Below are positions 11,212 through 22,812 of a stretch of DNA of 64,000 nucleotides, in pieces (position 1 is the first letter of the stretch; each line of letters begins with the position of its first letter). Source of the DNA: Trichaptum fuscoviolaceum (taxonomy: Eukaryota > Basidiomycota > Agaricomycetes > Hymenochaetales > Trichaptaceae). Where the stretch lies: the NCBI GenBank assembly GCA_910574455.1, contig CAJSYZ010000010.1, forward strand, positions 648,770 through 712,769. Direction: 5' to 3'. The notes beneath the pieces were generated by a model. That model saw nothing but the letters and a program-made list of their open reading frames with translations, made no database searches and was not told the origin of the DNA. A program made the translations under genes and the position numbers.

Positions 11212-12987
11212 TTACACATGTACATACGTACATTCGAAACTTCTCGTCCACCACCAAACATCTCTTGATAATCCCGGCTGCTTTTCGGTCATAAATGTAT
11301 GCTTGAACTTTTTGACGATGATACCCCTTTCCCGCTGATTACACCGATCCAGACTAAACCATTCACACTCTACATGGCCCGCCGCAAGGCGCAAAGTCTC
11401 CTTCACCTCATGTTGTTCCTCGAATAGGGGTTGATCAGACATTTTCTCTGCGAAACTCTCCAATCGAAGTCTATGAATGCGACATCCTTGGATATGCGTG
11501 GCTCGTTTCCTCAGGTGGCATGATAGAAAGTTAGCCAGCTCTCGTCCTAGTGGCCTTCTAAGCACTACACTCAATTCTTGGAGTTTGGGCATGATTGGAG
11601 GCTCCGTGTCCGATGCTGGCGCTAGTTGAGCAAAGAAGGTTTCCACTCGTACACTGCAGTACTTGTGAGAGTCTAGGAGTAACCAGAAAGTCTCGAGATT
11701 TGGAAGTCGAGAAAACAGCGATCTCCATCGACTCTGACCGCCCTCGTCGTGCTCGAAACACTGGATATGAAGCTCAAGGTAGCGAATGTTTTGTCCATAA
11801 GGCAGCAATTGAATACAGCCAAGGTTGAATCCACGGAATGGGTCCAACTGGTCTGCACTTCTGATCGACATGGCGAAGGCATTCCGCGTACGACGATCTA
11901 TCGGGATATCCGTGGGCTGTATCTCGAAAGTTGGATTCTTCACCGATATCGCAACGTACAACCGAAGACGATCGTTCAGTATGAAATGCGGTTGTAAGTA
12001 GTTGAAGAAGGCTGGATCGTTCTCCGTATAAATCAAAGAGACTTGGGTCTCGGGGGGGATTCTTAACGCATTTCTGATTGGCACGGAAAAGTGAGGTGGA
12101 CCACGGAGAACTACTTCTGCGAGCTGTGACAATGATACTTCGGCAGGTCCTTTATCTTCAACGGACGAATTTTGAATGATCCTCACGCTATCGATGACAG
12201 TCCGTTCGAGCTCAGGGTTACGTTCAAGCACTCGAACCAAGCCGGGTCCGTCCCTGATTACGACGAACTTGAGAGCGAGTACCTTCAGATTCCGCAACAT
12301 CAAGGTATTTCCAAGAGAAATCGACCGTAAATCTAACGAATGAAGAGCCGGGGTGTTGTTGTTGAATAGTCGGGAGTTGAGTTTCAATGGTCCGGAACAA
12401 TCAACATCTTCGGATGCATCGATTCTAAGTTTCTCGAGAAGGGGTGCGTCGTTCGTACACATGTACCGGATTAACTCGGTACACCAGTCCTGACGCGTGC
12501 CGACGATGACTGTCAGACTCCTCGTCCTATAAAGATGACCAAGGCACAGAGCGAATCTTCCGGGAACCTCGAGTGGGTAATTTTGCTGTTCAAGCAAGAC
12601 TTTCGGATATTTCGGTGGGAAACGGACTCCTTTAAAGTCGCTGGACAGGACCATGAAGATATTCAGAGGCGCTTGCTTAGATCGACTCAAATATTCTTCG
12701 ACCTGACAATCATCCCAGTACGCCACATTGATATCCGTCCAGAACGGAGCGTAGCTTACTGCAGCAAACCGCCAACTTCGACACACGTGTGTGAGGGGCA
12801 GCCATTCAGATGAAAAGATGCGATGTCGGTCTTTGACGATATGTTTACGCTTCGTATGATCGCTCCTGATTAAAGAAACGATCTCTATAACAATGTCGTC
12901 GGGCAAGCGGGATGCCCAACAGGGAACAGGTTCTGCTTCCGTTGCGGTATTCTCCAACGGATCCCATACAATTGAATCCGGATTCAT
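11212..12987 (-). CDS. F-box-like protein with leucine-rich C-terminal region
   Basis: A single uninterrupted frame of 591 residues, unusual here because most neighbours are intron-rich. Residues about 25-90 carry the fungal F-box pattern: ASRLPDDIVIEIVSLI, then EWLPLTHVCRSWRFAAVS and APFWTDINV. The remainder contains irregular leucine-rich segments (LEKLRIDA, LHSLDLRSISLG, LRNLKVLALK, FSRLPNLETFWLLLDS) typical of the substrate-binding part of Agaricomycete F-box proteins. Such proteins are expected to bind Skp1 in an SCF ubiquitin ligase and recruit a target, which cannot be deduced. The ATG at 12987 sits 25-30 residues ahead of the F-box, as usual in the family. Confidence 0.8.
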   Translation of the reverse strand: MNPDSIVWDPLENTATEAEPVPCWASRLPDDIVIEIVSLIRSDHTKRKHIVKDRHRIFSSEWLPLTHVCRSWRFAAVSYAPFWTDINVAYWDDCQVEEYLSRSKQAPLNIFMVLSSDFKGVRFPPKYPKVLLEQQNYPLEVPGRFALCLGHLYRTRSLTVIVGTRQDWCTELIRYMCTNDAPLLEKLRIDASEDVDCSGPLKLNSRLFNNNTPALHSLDLRSISLGNTLMLRNLKVLALKFVVIRDGPGLVRVLERNPELERTVIDSVRIIQNSSVEDKGPAEVSLSQLAEVVLRGPPHFSVPIRNALRIPPETQVSLIYTENDPAFFNYLQPHFILNDRLRLYVAISVKNPTFEIQPTDIPIDRRTRNAFAMSIRSADQLDPFRGFNLGCIQLLPYGQNIRYLELHIQCFEHDEGGQSRWRSLFSRLPNLETFWLLLDSHKYCSVRVETFFAQLAPASDTEPPIMPKLQELSVVLRRPLGRELANFLSCHLRKRATHIQGCRIHRLRLESFAEKMSDQPLFEEQHEVKETLRLAAGHVECEWFSLDRCNQRERGIIVKKFKHTFMTEKQPGLSRDVWWWTRSFECTYVHV

Positions 12988-13526
12988 TTCTGGACGAATA
13001 TGTATTTGTCAGTCTTCTATCTGCGTAATAAAGTGCTTGACAGTTACCTACATGATATCTGTATCCTATCGAGTGTCAAGTTTATATGTAAACAGCAGTA
13101 AAATCACGTTCAACGGATGCTCGACAGCTATTCGCGCAAGATGATGTTTGAGCAGGGCACGAGAGTGGTGAACGAAGGGCAGTAAGAACGAGAATGTTGG
13201 TTGCATTGTGGTTAAAAGGCAACTGTGGCCGTTGGTGGCCTGAACTTGTGGTTATTTGAACCACACTAAACAACTTGAATTTCCAGTGGGGCTCACTGGC
13301 AGATGCAAATTTAGAAATAACACGTGCCAGTGGTCCGTACGCGTCTTTCAACGCGCGAGCATTGGGGCGAGAATAATATGTACATGGCAGTTGAGATGAA
13401 CTTGAAAGCCAAAGGAACGCGTAGAGAGGTCTTTAAAATATGAAAAGAAGCAAAGCCCAATGAGTTTACATATGTAGTCCAAGTCTGATTATTATAATAC
13501 ACGCATTCGGAAATGAACCGTGTTCA

Positions 13527-13837
13527 TCATCGCACAAAGAGAGCTTCTGGCTGCGCACAAGTCTACAATGCAAGGACATTAGAGAAAGAGCGAAGTACGA
13601 GGTCAACAGAGTCATGTTTGAACTCACAAGAAAAGTTGAATCAAGCTCTGTAAACCCAGTGCACGTCAAGGGCGAACAGCATGTGCCCAAAGGGTAGTTT
13701 ATCCCATACGCAATGAATTTGCACCCAACGCCTTCTGCCAGGCATGTATCATTGGTCGAGGGTGCGGGAACAGGAGTCGGGGAAGCCAGGGTGGCTGCTG
13801 AGAAGGAGATAAACCATGCGAAGAGGATAAATTTCAT
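13527..13837 (-). CDS. Small secreted 6-Cys protein, copy 1 (knottin-like spacing)
   Basis: Two exons (13837-13628 and 13562-13527) separated by a 65-nt intron with GTGAGT donor give an 81-residue protein. The first 19 or so residues (MKFILFAWFISFSAATLAS) are a clear signal peptide, followed by a Pro/Thr-rich link. The mature part has six cysteines arranged C-x6-C-x13-CC-x4-C-x11-C, the order of an inhibitor cystine-knot fold. The motif LGTCCSPLTCTG recurs in the copy at 25637-25931, as does the intron, which in both genes sits in phase 0 two codons before the last Cys. An upstream in-frame extension lacks secretory character and was not used. The function is unknown; an apoplastic or cell-surface role is inferred from secretion only. 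Confidence 0.7.
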
Positions 13838-14854
13838 CTTCAAGTTTGGGATCACTGGTTGACGAGCGGAAATGACGACTTCGAAACTGGGAGACAAGTA
13901 TCCAAGGGACCTGGAATTTATAGATCCTGTGTCCGACACCCACCAGCATCCAGTATTAGGGTTAGATATGCTCCAATGATGAGGAAGCTTTGGATAATAG
14001 CTCGTGGACAACTTGGAGGAATGGAGAGGCTGCCACAGGGGTGACGGCGATTGCAGTCTTCGGTAAATCGACAGGCCCTATGCAATTCGAAACATTTCGA
14101 TATCTCCTAGAAAGAGGCCACTCGAACTCCACTGAGGCCATGTCGCAGAAAATGAGCGATTGTGGTACTCAGCACAAACAAGATCATGAACACGCCCAGT
14201 GAGGCCGGTCCGTCCGCTCTATACAAGCTCGTTTTCTGTATGTGAAAGAACGTTAATCAACAGCGTTTCAGCAAGCAGCGCTGCCATAGCTAAGGGAAGA
14301 ATGTAATTGAGGAGGCACGACCACAACTGTTGCTAATTGTTCAACTTCATTGAGGCACTGCCATATGTCAGCGCCGGCAACTCAGCAAAAGTAGTTAATG
14401 AAGCGATACAACCAGCATTCTGCATATTTCGAACGCTATATGGACCAAGCAATTTGCGATACTAGATGGTGAACAATAGCAAGGACATAGTAAATGTTGA
14501 GTCGCACAGCGGCGCCGGCAAGGGCGCCAGTCATACGTAGCAACCCTTACATAACTTGAACTAAAGGCAATACTTTCTTCTCCGGCCACAACATGATCTT
14601 TCCGTTATTTGAATAGAATTGGCAGAAAATTATACGATACGTCTCAACGAGTGACTAAATTATCGTAAGCTAAACGATTCCTCTTAAACAGTGAAACTAT
14701 TAAATACATGAACATAGCATCCAAACATGACAGATAAAAGAGGAAAACGCTGATGAGGAAAGATGGCGGCTGGTGGAAGTTGTGCAGAGTGAACGGAGGC
14801 GCAACATAGCATAGTCATAAAAACAGCAAATAACAAGAATAAAAACGGAAGCCA
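13838..14854. other. Intergenic, no gene seen
   Basis: About 1 kb without convincing coding signal. It contains the upstream region of the 6-Cys gene and the 3' flank of the large disordered-protein gene. Confidence 0.35.
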
Positions 14855-17800
14855 TTAAGCATCCGAGAAATCAAAGGAAGACACTTCTTCCTCTCCTCCG
14901 AATGTGGTGCGGCGGCTTCGACGAACACCAATTTCGTGCTGAAAGTAGTCACCATCTTGAAGATCTTCAGGCTCCCTGCTGAAGTAGGATTGAACAATTG
15001 AGCCTGGCGCCATAGCTCCTTGACTCGGGGGTGCGGGGAAATCGGAGAGCTGCGAGATACGGGAGTTGCCAGAGGTCGAGGTCAAATAGCTGGTACGCGA
15101 TGTGTCTGTGGCTGATGTAGGAGGTGGTGGAGCAAGACTAGGCCGCTGCGGGTGAAGGAAAGATGCATCCTGCGTTGAAGCAGGCCTGCTGTCATCCCTT
15201 ATGATGTCACCAAAGTATGAACCATGAGCAGAAGAGCGATACACCCCAGTCACGGAAGTCGGGTCAGGAGTCGAAAGAGCGGGAACTTCGCCAAGACGAT
15301 ATGTTACATCTACAATCCAAGGTAGTGAGAATAAGAATGGCAAAGCAAAAAAAAAATCATCGTACCTGTACCTTCCTCAGTACCTTGGGGATCTAAGATG
15401 GATGACGCACGAGATGATCTGACATCTTCGGGAACAAGTAGAGATGGGTCTATACTCTGCGGGCGAGTCATTGGTACTCTGAGAGGGACATTGGCTCCAG
15501 AGGAACCCCGCGTGTGTAGCGCATGCACCTGAGGTTCGTCTTCGCGATACCCCTGCTCATGATCGTGGTGAACTGGAGAGTCACGTCTTCCGAAGGTGTG
15601 TCCTTCATCGTCAAGTAAGGAATTGTATTCTTCACTAAGTTGTCGGGTCAGACCAGTCAAGGCGCTCACGGACGCGGTCCTTGATATCGGATTTGAAGGC
15701 GCCTTCTCTAAACTTCCGCTGGGCTCCCGAGAAGCCAAGCCCCTAGAGTATTCCATCGAAGGCGCACGGATGGAATTACCAGCCGAGTGTCCAGGTCTAT
15801 AGAAGAGGTCACTAAAGTCCTCAGTTTCATCGTACTTCTTGACCAATCGCGGAGAAGTCATCGGAGATGAGTTGATGGAGGGGGTTGACTCCTTAATGCT
15901 GAAGCCAGATGCTGCTAGAGTGTGTTGGTATGCATGTGGCATGATGGTGTCGTCTCCATCATCTCGCGAGTCACGCCATGAGTCTCGAACAGAATCTTCC
16001 TCGATCTGTGGCATCGTTCTGTAAAGCGGCGCAGACCTTAACGCGGCCTGAGCAGTCAGAATCTGAGCTCCAACCGCAGAAGTCCCTGTCAGATCTTCTT
16101 CATCCATAGACCGTGCTTCAGTTACGTCCTCTTCCATTTCATCCATATCCATATCATCCAACGACCTATGGGTAAAGGCGACACTGAGCGCCTCCTCGAC
16201 TCCAAGTGCGTCACTATCGCGTTTCGAACTTCTACTTGGTGGGTTCACGGAGTATGGCGAATATTGTATCTCATCCGGGAGTACTTCTCTTAGACTCGAA
16301 TTAATTTCGGCGAACATCCGCCTCGAGGGCGAGACTTCATCACGAGTTGTGGGAACCTGGAGCGTCGGCCGAGGTCGTGAACTTGAGGATGACTGAGCTG
16401 CCGCATATGGGTGTCGCTCAACTGAAGCGTACAAACGGTTGGCCGCAGGGGGGAGTCTGTGTCTTGCGCTGACATTATTCAGGGTTGAGTCGTCCACGTT
16501 GTATTCCGCCAATCTTGCGGAAGTCGGATGCGGACCTGCGTATTCAGACGCGCGTGGAACTGCCTCGCGGTTTGTCCCCGTAGTCGATGCGAAGGGATGG
16601 TCGGGGAACAAGAATTGCTCCTGATCAGCCACAACCACAGTCGGTGTGGATAGTGCAATTCCCACGCCCGAATGTGACGTGGATTGGGAAGCATCGCTAT
16701 TGTCGGAGGGCACAGGCGAAGGAGAGAATATGACAGCAGGACGAGGTTGCGGTACAACAAGTTGGTGAGATGCTTGAGTATTGGTATTTGCATGAGAGGC
16801 GATGAGAACCACACCACTCTCGCCCGCATCGCGCTTTTCCTCGGTCCTTTGAAGGTCAAGGCTCACAAACTTCGTCCTTCCGTCGTCCTGGTCGATTGCC
16901 CTCTCTAAGTTCAGAGCCTTCTCATCCACGGGCGAGACATCGACATTGAATGCACAAAGACCCGCCGCGTTCGCCGTGGATTTCGCACTTTTGATCGCTG
17001 CTTTGCTCCACGATTCCTTCCGTATATGGCCCTTCGCAGTATGACTTTCGTTGCTCGACTTCCGAGAATGCGTCGAAATAGTGTTAATTCCCGCGCTGTT
17101 CGTGCCCATGCTGCGTGAAGCTGTAGATGAGTTCCCAACTGATATGGTCGGTTTTGAAAGTTGATGACCATGGAATGCGGATGCAGCTATGATGCCGAAG
17201 CTGGTTACTAGCTCCTCCTCTTCTGCAGAGTTCTTACGTCCGTGCGTCATTGCTTTCAGCCTCGACCGAGAGAGTGATCGAGCACGCTTATTCTGGAACG
17301 ATTTAGCTGCAGTCTTTTTCCATTCATCTCGCTCTTTTTCGAAAGCATCATTTTCTCGAAGAACACTGAAAATGAAATACAAAGGTCAGATAAAGATGTT
17401 TAATTGGAGGTCCCAATCTTACCGAGCTAAAGATGGTACAGGGGAGGGCAGCGCCAGATCATCCATAGCAAACGACTTCGGTCTAAGGGGCTTCAACCCA
17501 CTTCCACTCTCGCCATTCTTCTTCTTCGGCTTACTCTCGTTGTCATTCTGCTTCTCCGATGTACCAAACTCGGATTTAGCAATCGGTAGATGCGAGTGCG
17601 ATGACGAAAGGAGCAATGGAGGTGCCGTTGACGGTGGCGCCATCAATGGCCACTTCCTCTCCCCCTGTACCTGCACCTGGTTCTTGCCCACTGAGCCCTT
17701 CCGCAAAGCTGCACTATTTGGAGGAGTTAGGCTCCCGTTCTGACTCGGTTCAGATCCAGCACTCGGAGGAACCCTGATCGGACTACTTGGAGGACTTATC

Positions 17801-19524
17801 TGATGCGCTGCTCCGCGCATTTTGAACCGCGGACGCGGAAAGATGAGCGCATCGCACCATGTCTCTGCACTCAACCACTTCGCAGACGCGCTCGGACTAC
17901 TATATCCACTCCCGGTTCCATTTCTTTGTCCCAAACCCATGCCTCTCCCCGCTGTCACACCCGCGCTCGCCGCTTGAGTCCCGGACGCATTAACTGCTGT
18001 TCGTAAGTTCGGTGTAGAAACTGAAGCTTTGAGTAGTCTGCTGGATGAGTTACGAAGATGGGGAGGAAGGTTCGACTTCGATGGCGAGAGGAAAGGCACT
18101 GCAAGTCTGATCATAGGTTTTTTTGAAGGCGGGGGTGGGGGCTGTACAATCCGCGAATGTTCGCGGTGCGCTGTAGAAGGGTAGGAGACGGCGTAGGGAT
18201 GATTGTGATATGAGAAAGACGAATGTGATTGGTCTGATGATGGTCCGCCTCCGCCTGTCACAGTGGCATAGTCCTGATCGACGTCTAAACGCTGCTTCCC
18301 CTTTGTGCTCTGACTCAGCTGGGTTGTCTGCGGAAAAGCAGCCGGTGGGGGACTAAAGACCCCGGGAAGGACCACTGACGACGGTATAGCAGTGTTTGCT
18401 CGAGGGCGCACAATAGGTGATCCCCCGTCCCCAAAGCTCCTTTCACCAAATGTCGCAGACCGATCTCGAGTTCCAGTCTGAACAGCTTGACCATTTTGAG
18501 CCTGAGCATTACCGTTTGCAACTATGCGTGTCCCTTGCGAATGATACGTACTCGTACTTGGTCGGCCACCGCTCCCAATAAAGATTGTCTCTGCTGACGG
18601 TCGCTCCTTGTCCTTGTCCTTGGACGAGAACGAATCCGAGTAAATCGACGGTGCGCTTTTCCGACTTCCACCTGCCCCGAATGTCCAGAAACTCGAATGC
18701 GATCCACGTGGGTTCTGCAGCATAGCATGTGCAGATTGCGGTTGTCGACTCTGCGTTTCCGTAACATCCGGGGCGAAGTGCGCGTGATGATTGTTGTAAT
18801 CATGCCGCTCGTGTCCGTGCAAAGGTACATGACTATGTCCATAAATCTGTCCACTCACTCGTTGCACGGGAACGGGGCTCTCGCCGATGCCGACGTCGCC
18901 CGCACCAAGACTCACGAAGGTCGGCATAGGCGCACGAGTATGTACGTGCGTCGAGCCGTGCCCAAATGTATGTCCCCGTGAGCGCGGCACCAGCGGGGTG
19001 ACAGGGCTCGTCACCGATGACTCGAGATACTTCGGCGACCCAGCGAATTCTCGACTTCGCGTTCGTCCACGGTGCTCGTCTTCCTGTTGAGGGAAAGTCA
19101 CCGAACCCGATCGTTGGCTTCGAGTCCTTGCACTGCTGCTCCCGCTAGGCCCACCATTAACTTGCGTCTGAGGCTCGTTACTGTCACGAGCGAAGGGATC
19201 GGCCTGCTGCATATTCGTAAGAAAGTCCGCCCAGCTATCCCGCACCTCGCGCCTCTTGCCTTTCCCCTTTCCTGCCGCGTCCTGAGCATTCACTCCTACA
19301 ACGAAGTCCTTCGGAGGGTCTTCGTATGGGCCATTATACGGAATGTACCAGTCCGAAACTTCTTCGTCATTGTATATTGGTCTTGCCGTAGTCGAAGAAA
19401 CACTCGATTTGTTCAAGCCCAGTCCTAGCCCTGCCCCGATTCGTGCTAAGCGAGAAAGTGGTGGTGTATGGTTGGAATGAGACGATGATGCATGAGATGA
19501 AGTCGCGGTTTGCGAGGAGGACAT
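14855..19524 (-). CDS. Large Ser-rich, mostly disordered protein (1,518 aa), function unknown
   Basis: Three exons (19524-17423, 17365-15366, 15309-14855) join in frame through two ordinary introns of 57 and 56 nt. The protein is dominated by Ser, Pro, Thr, Gly and Gln and is probably largely disordered. Islands with fold-like or conserved character are: residues about 40-75 (DEEVSDWYIPYNGPYEDPPKDF), about 490-590 (KPMIRLAVPFLSPSKS, then AKWLSAETWCDALIFPRPRF), and a predicted helix across the first intron (ARVLRENDAFEKERDEWKKT) followed by a basic Arg/Ser segment (NKRARSLSRSRLKAM). No catalytic domain, signal peptide or membrane span is visible. I do not recognise the family. The composition suits a scaffold or regulatory protein with many phosphorylation sites, which is inference only. 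Confidence 0.75.
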
Positions 19525-20144
19525 AGCTTAATGGCACGAAGGATGAGAAGGAAGCAGGAGCGAAGACCGGGCGCGATGGCTATTGCGCTTGCGCTTCTGG
19601 CGAGCGAACGAGCATCAAGCGCGAAAGAGCTGTGGCGAAGGGCACCAAAGGCCAGTTGGAGTCACTACAGAGTATTTGGAGGACCAATGAAATTTTCTGG
19701 CTAGCAATCACAATAGCATCAAAGATGCATCAGCTCCATATCATAGATTGGTTGCAATACGAGCGTACCTGTTAGAAGTCCCTTCGCTTAACACCTCTTC
19801 CCCCTCCACCCCAATAACAAATACCAGGATTTCAATAGACAGCAAACCACCGTACCAAGGTGTTGTTACGCTATCTGGGACCCAAGTTGCGGATGAAAAG
19901 TAAAAGCTTTGGGGCCCGAGAGGCTTATATCAAGATGCCGTCAATCGCGGTCTGGAAGGCCAATTAAAACTGAAGCCGAATTTCCTTCAAGTTTGTACTA
20001 TTCATCCGCGTCCAGGACGTTGTCTGACGGCGATCCCTCGACCTCAACAGCTTTCGGCTCTTGACCCGCTGACGGAACGTTGAGGAAGGAAGTGGTGTTA
20101 GTGTCCCCGCCCGCCTTCGGGTGGACGAAGCAAAAGCCAGTTAA
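19525..20144. other. Upstream region of the disordered-protein gene
   Basis: This must hold the promoter of the minus-strand gene starting at 19524. A coding-like stretch on + (about 19936-20050, reading ...GRPIKTEAEFPSSLYYS...) runs into a TGA and could not be joined to the segment that follows. Confidence 0.3.
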
Positions 20145-20396
20145 AGCAGATCAAAAGCAGCACCGCCTGGGAAGCTTGCTCAAATTAAGCGGCTTCGACC
20201 CAAGCTTTCGGCCAACTTTTCGAAGGATGATGAGCTGTTGTCGGCGCTGCTGGGTGACCGTCGTGCTCGCTGTCGACAACGATGGCAGCGAGTTGCGAAA
20301 AAATCTAGCGATGAGGAGTATTTGAGTGAAGTTGAAACTTGCAATGTCTTCAGGCCGGTGCCTAGACTTTTCAAGTTTGGGAAAATGAGATCATAA
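20145..20396 (+). pseudogene. Orphan coding-like segment, possible last exon or gene remnant
   Basis: An 84-codon open stretch closed by TAA at 20394-20396 has protein-like character: charged helices (KLAQIKRLRPKL, SKDDELLSALLGDRRARC) then EEYLSEVETCNVFRPVPRLF. It has no start codon of its own, and an acceptor-like 'aaagcag' lies at its left edge. Upstream coding-like sequence near 19936-20050 is in another frame and is interrupted by a TGA. It may be the final exon of an unresolved + strand gene or a decayed one. The family is not recognised. Confidence 0.3.
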
Positions 20397-22016
20397 TTAG
20401 CGACGAATTACACTTTTTACTTTCCCACAACTACTGTAGTACACCAGGTCAATACAGTTTGTAATCGTGGGAACTCAATAATTATCTATAGGTTTCAAGT
20501 TTTTGTAATAATCGCTTTTCTATTCATTCGGTTATCTGGGCTTCCTTCTGGTGTAGTCGCCAGCTTTGTCTTTGCTTCTCGCTCATACAATGCAGAAAAC
20601 TCTCATAGACTATCAGAAGACGTCGATTGGACCTGATCATCTACTCATCGCAGCCATCCTCTTCTATCTGTAGCCATGGGTATACCCGCCCTAATCCATT
20701 CGTACCTTGGGAATCCAAGCACGCTCATTATCCACGTCACTGGGCCGTCAGTCTTGGCTTAAGATATCTGGCTTTCGATGTCGTGGAGATTATGGCCTAC
20801 TATTTTCCACCATCATAATCGAAAACGGGAAGTAGAAGAGTATACACATGCTTCCGACAATCTTGCTTGAGCTCGACAACTAATGAAACTGCGCCCCGTG
20901 TTATGGACAAATTGGAAGGTTTACGGTCGGTGATACTTGATCTCAGAATGTACACTCTTTTCTCGCGTTGCGTCGGCTCTTTTCGTTCAGCGAAAGAGGC
21001 GATTGATCATCGAACTCCCGGGAGAATTCTGATTGCAGAGGAAGTGCGGCGGCATATGGAACCTTTATACAGCCTATACAGTCAGTCGTCTTCTTCCGAG
21101 CTCCCACCTTTTATTCCGATTCAGTCCGAAATCAACATGTTGTGGATTTGCTTCCGCTTACTCGAGAGCTTGGTTGTGTATGTGGCACCCGCTTTTAGAA
21201 GCTAATGCCCTCAGCAAGCCAAAACATGAGGTTTCGTTAGCATGATGACGGAGGATTGATATCGGTAAGACACATTCGCTTGCATATTGATTCTCTCAAA
21301 GCAAAGCTTATTTACTAATTCATGTACAGAATATATGACATTATTGATGGTAAGTTCGTTCTACGTTTTTCCCCCACCAACGGAACGATCGTCTTTTTGA
21401 TCGTCAATTTGTAAATCCCGATACCGACACAATGCTCGTGAGTTTGTATTCATTGCCTGTCGACGTTTAGCTGAATGTTTCTAGCTGCGTCCTATTTCTT
21501 TTCTATTGGTTGACCTTCGCTCTTGGATCCGAGGCTTACATATCACCCGCTGTCTTACTGACCCATCGGCAATTTATTCTACTCATGATCTGCCCTCTTT
21601 ATTCTCATCCATGGAAATTCAACAGCGTAACCCGTGTTCAGCCCTTCAGCGCGAAAGACCTGATTGCAATTCAACATAGAGCATGTCGGTCCCTAAATTC
21701 TGCGTTGTTCCGACATTGGTAAGTCGGAGGCATATTATGGGGCTGCACATCTCTGATACCTCCCGCAAAGGAATCAACAGATGCGTCGAAATCCCCTGCA
21801 AGCGGATAGCATAATAGATACTTATGCATCTACTTCATCTCGGTCAAGTCCTATACAGTAATACGTATCAAGCTGAGTAGTGACATATCCTCTTCTGTCT
21901 TGCTGATCAATCTGTAAGTAAGTCACAAAGTGACACTTCACAGTGTATTATACTGTGATAACTCCACTTTTCAATGTAGCTGAATGGGTCGTGGACAGAG
22001 AAAATATCAAACAACC

Positions 22017-22048
<32 letters not shown>

Positions 22049-22812
22049 CGGGAGAACTTGTATTAGTAGACTCAAGATATTGATTTGTACTAATATAAGA
22101 AGTACGTTTGAATAATTTAATCCCCCTTCCCGACCTTCGCCTGTTCCCATTTCCTTTCCACAAGACCGACACTGGGCATATATGTAGCTATTAGGATGAC
22201 GTTATGGATATCCTATCGACCAGTGAACACTGGCACGCGTCTCGGTGCGCGTTCCTGTCACGTGCCACTAAATACATTAATATTTTGTTTGTCATGCAGC
22301 CTCGGCACGTCGACTCGAAAGCTTCTTCGTCTTCCTCACCCATCTATACATAGGCTCAACCTGATAGCGACACACTTTGCTACGAAATACGGTGTAGGAG
22401 GGCAACAATCTGATCTTCTGATGGAGCATTGACTCGCCAAACAACTGACTCGACTAGAAGGCAGTACCTTTCTCATGTGCGGGTTTTGGAAGTGAAGTGA
22501 GTTCTGCGGCAGCGGACATGGCAGTGCTTCCCACTGTGTACAAATTTGATTGAAACCTTATAACTAGATTGGGCATTACTATATGATGTGCACAGGTAAT
22601 TCTGACGTGTGCAGCCTTTCTAAACGTATCTGTGTTGAGAGCCTTGTTGTATGGGGTACTTAGACGCTCACACAGCTTAAGAGAGCTACTATATCATCAC
22701 AACCTCCGGGACCTTTCCTCTGGCCACCCTTTCGGACTCTCTCAGTCGCTCTCATCCTTGTTGGCTGCTCCTGCTGTAACAAGCTAGGGGTGATCGCCTC
22801 TTTCTGCCCGAG
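20397..22812. other. Intergenic with poly-C tract
   Basis: No intact gene is supported. A frame at about 20903-21205 (99 codons from an ATG, starting MDKLEGLRSVILDLRMYTLF) is helical in character and could be an exon, but I could not join it to anything. A 30-nt run of C lies at 22018-22047. Confidence 0.3.
22018..22047. repeat. Poly(C) homopolymer, 30 nt
   Basis: Thirty consecutive C residues followed by GCGGG. The minus strand is therefore poly(G) and could form G-quadruplex. The exact length is unreliable in any sequencing method. Confidence 0.9.

Noticed and set aside
20867..20869. TTG as the start of a 112-codon gene
   Set aside because: There is no in-frame ATG before the upstream stop; only the internal ATG at 20903 would be credible, and the frame is unsupported.
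21948..22172. Minus-strand frame with a run of glycines
   Set aside because: It is just the translation of the 30-nt poly(C) tract and has no other protein character.
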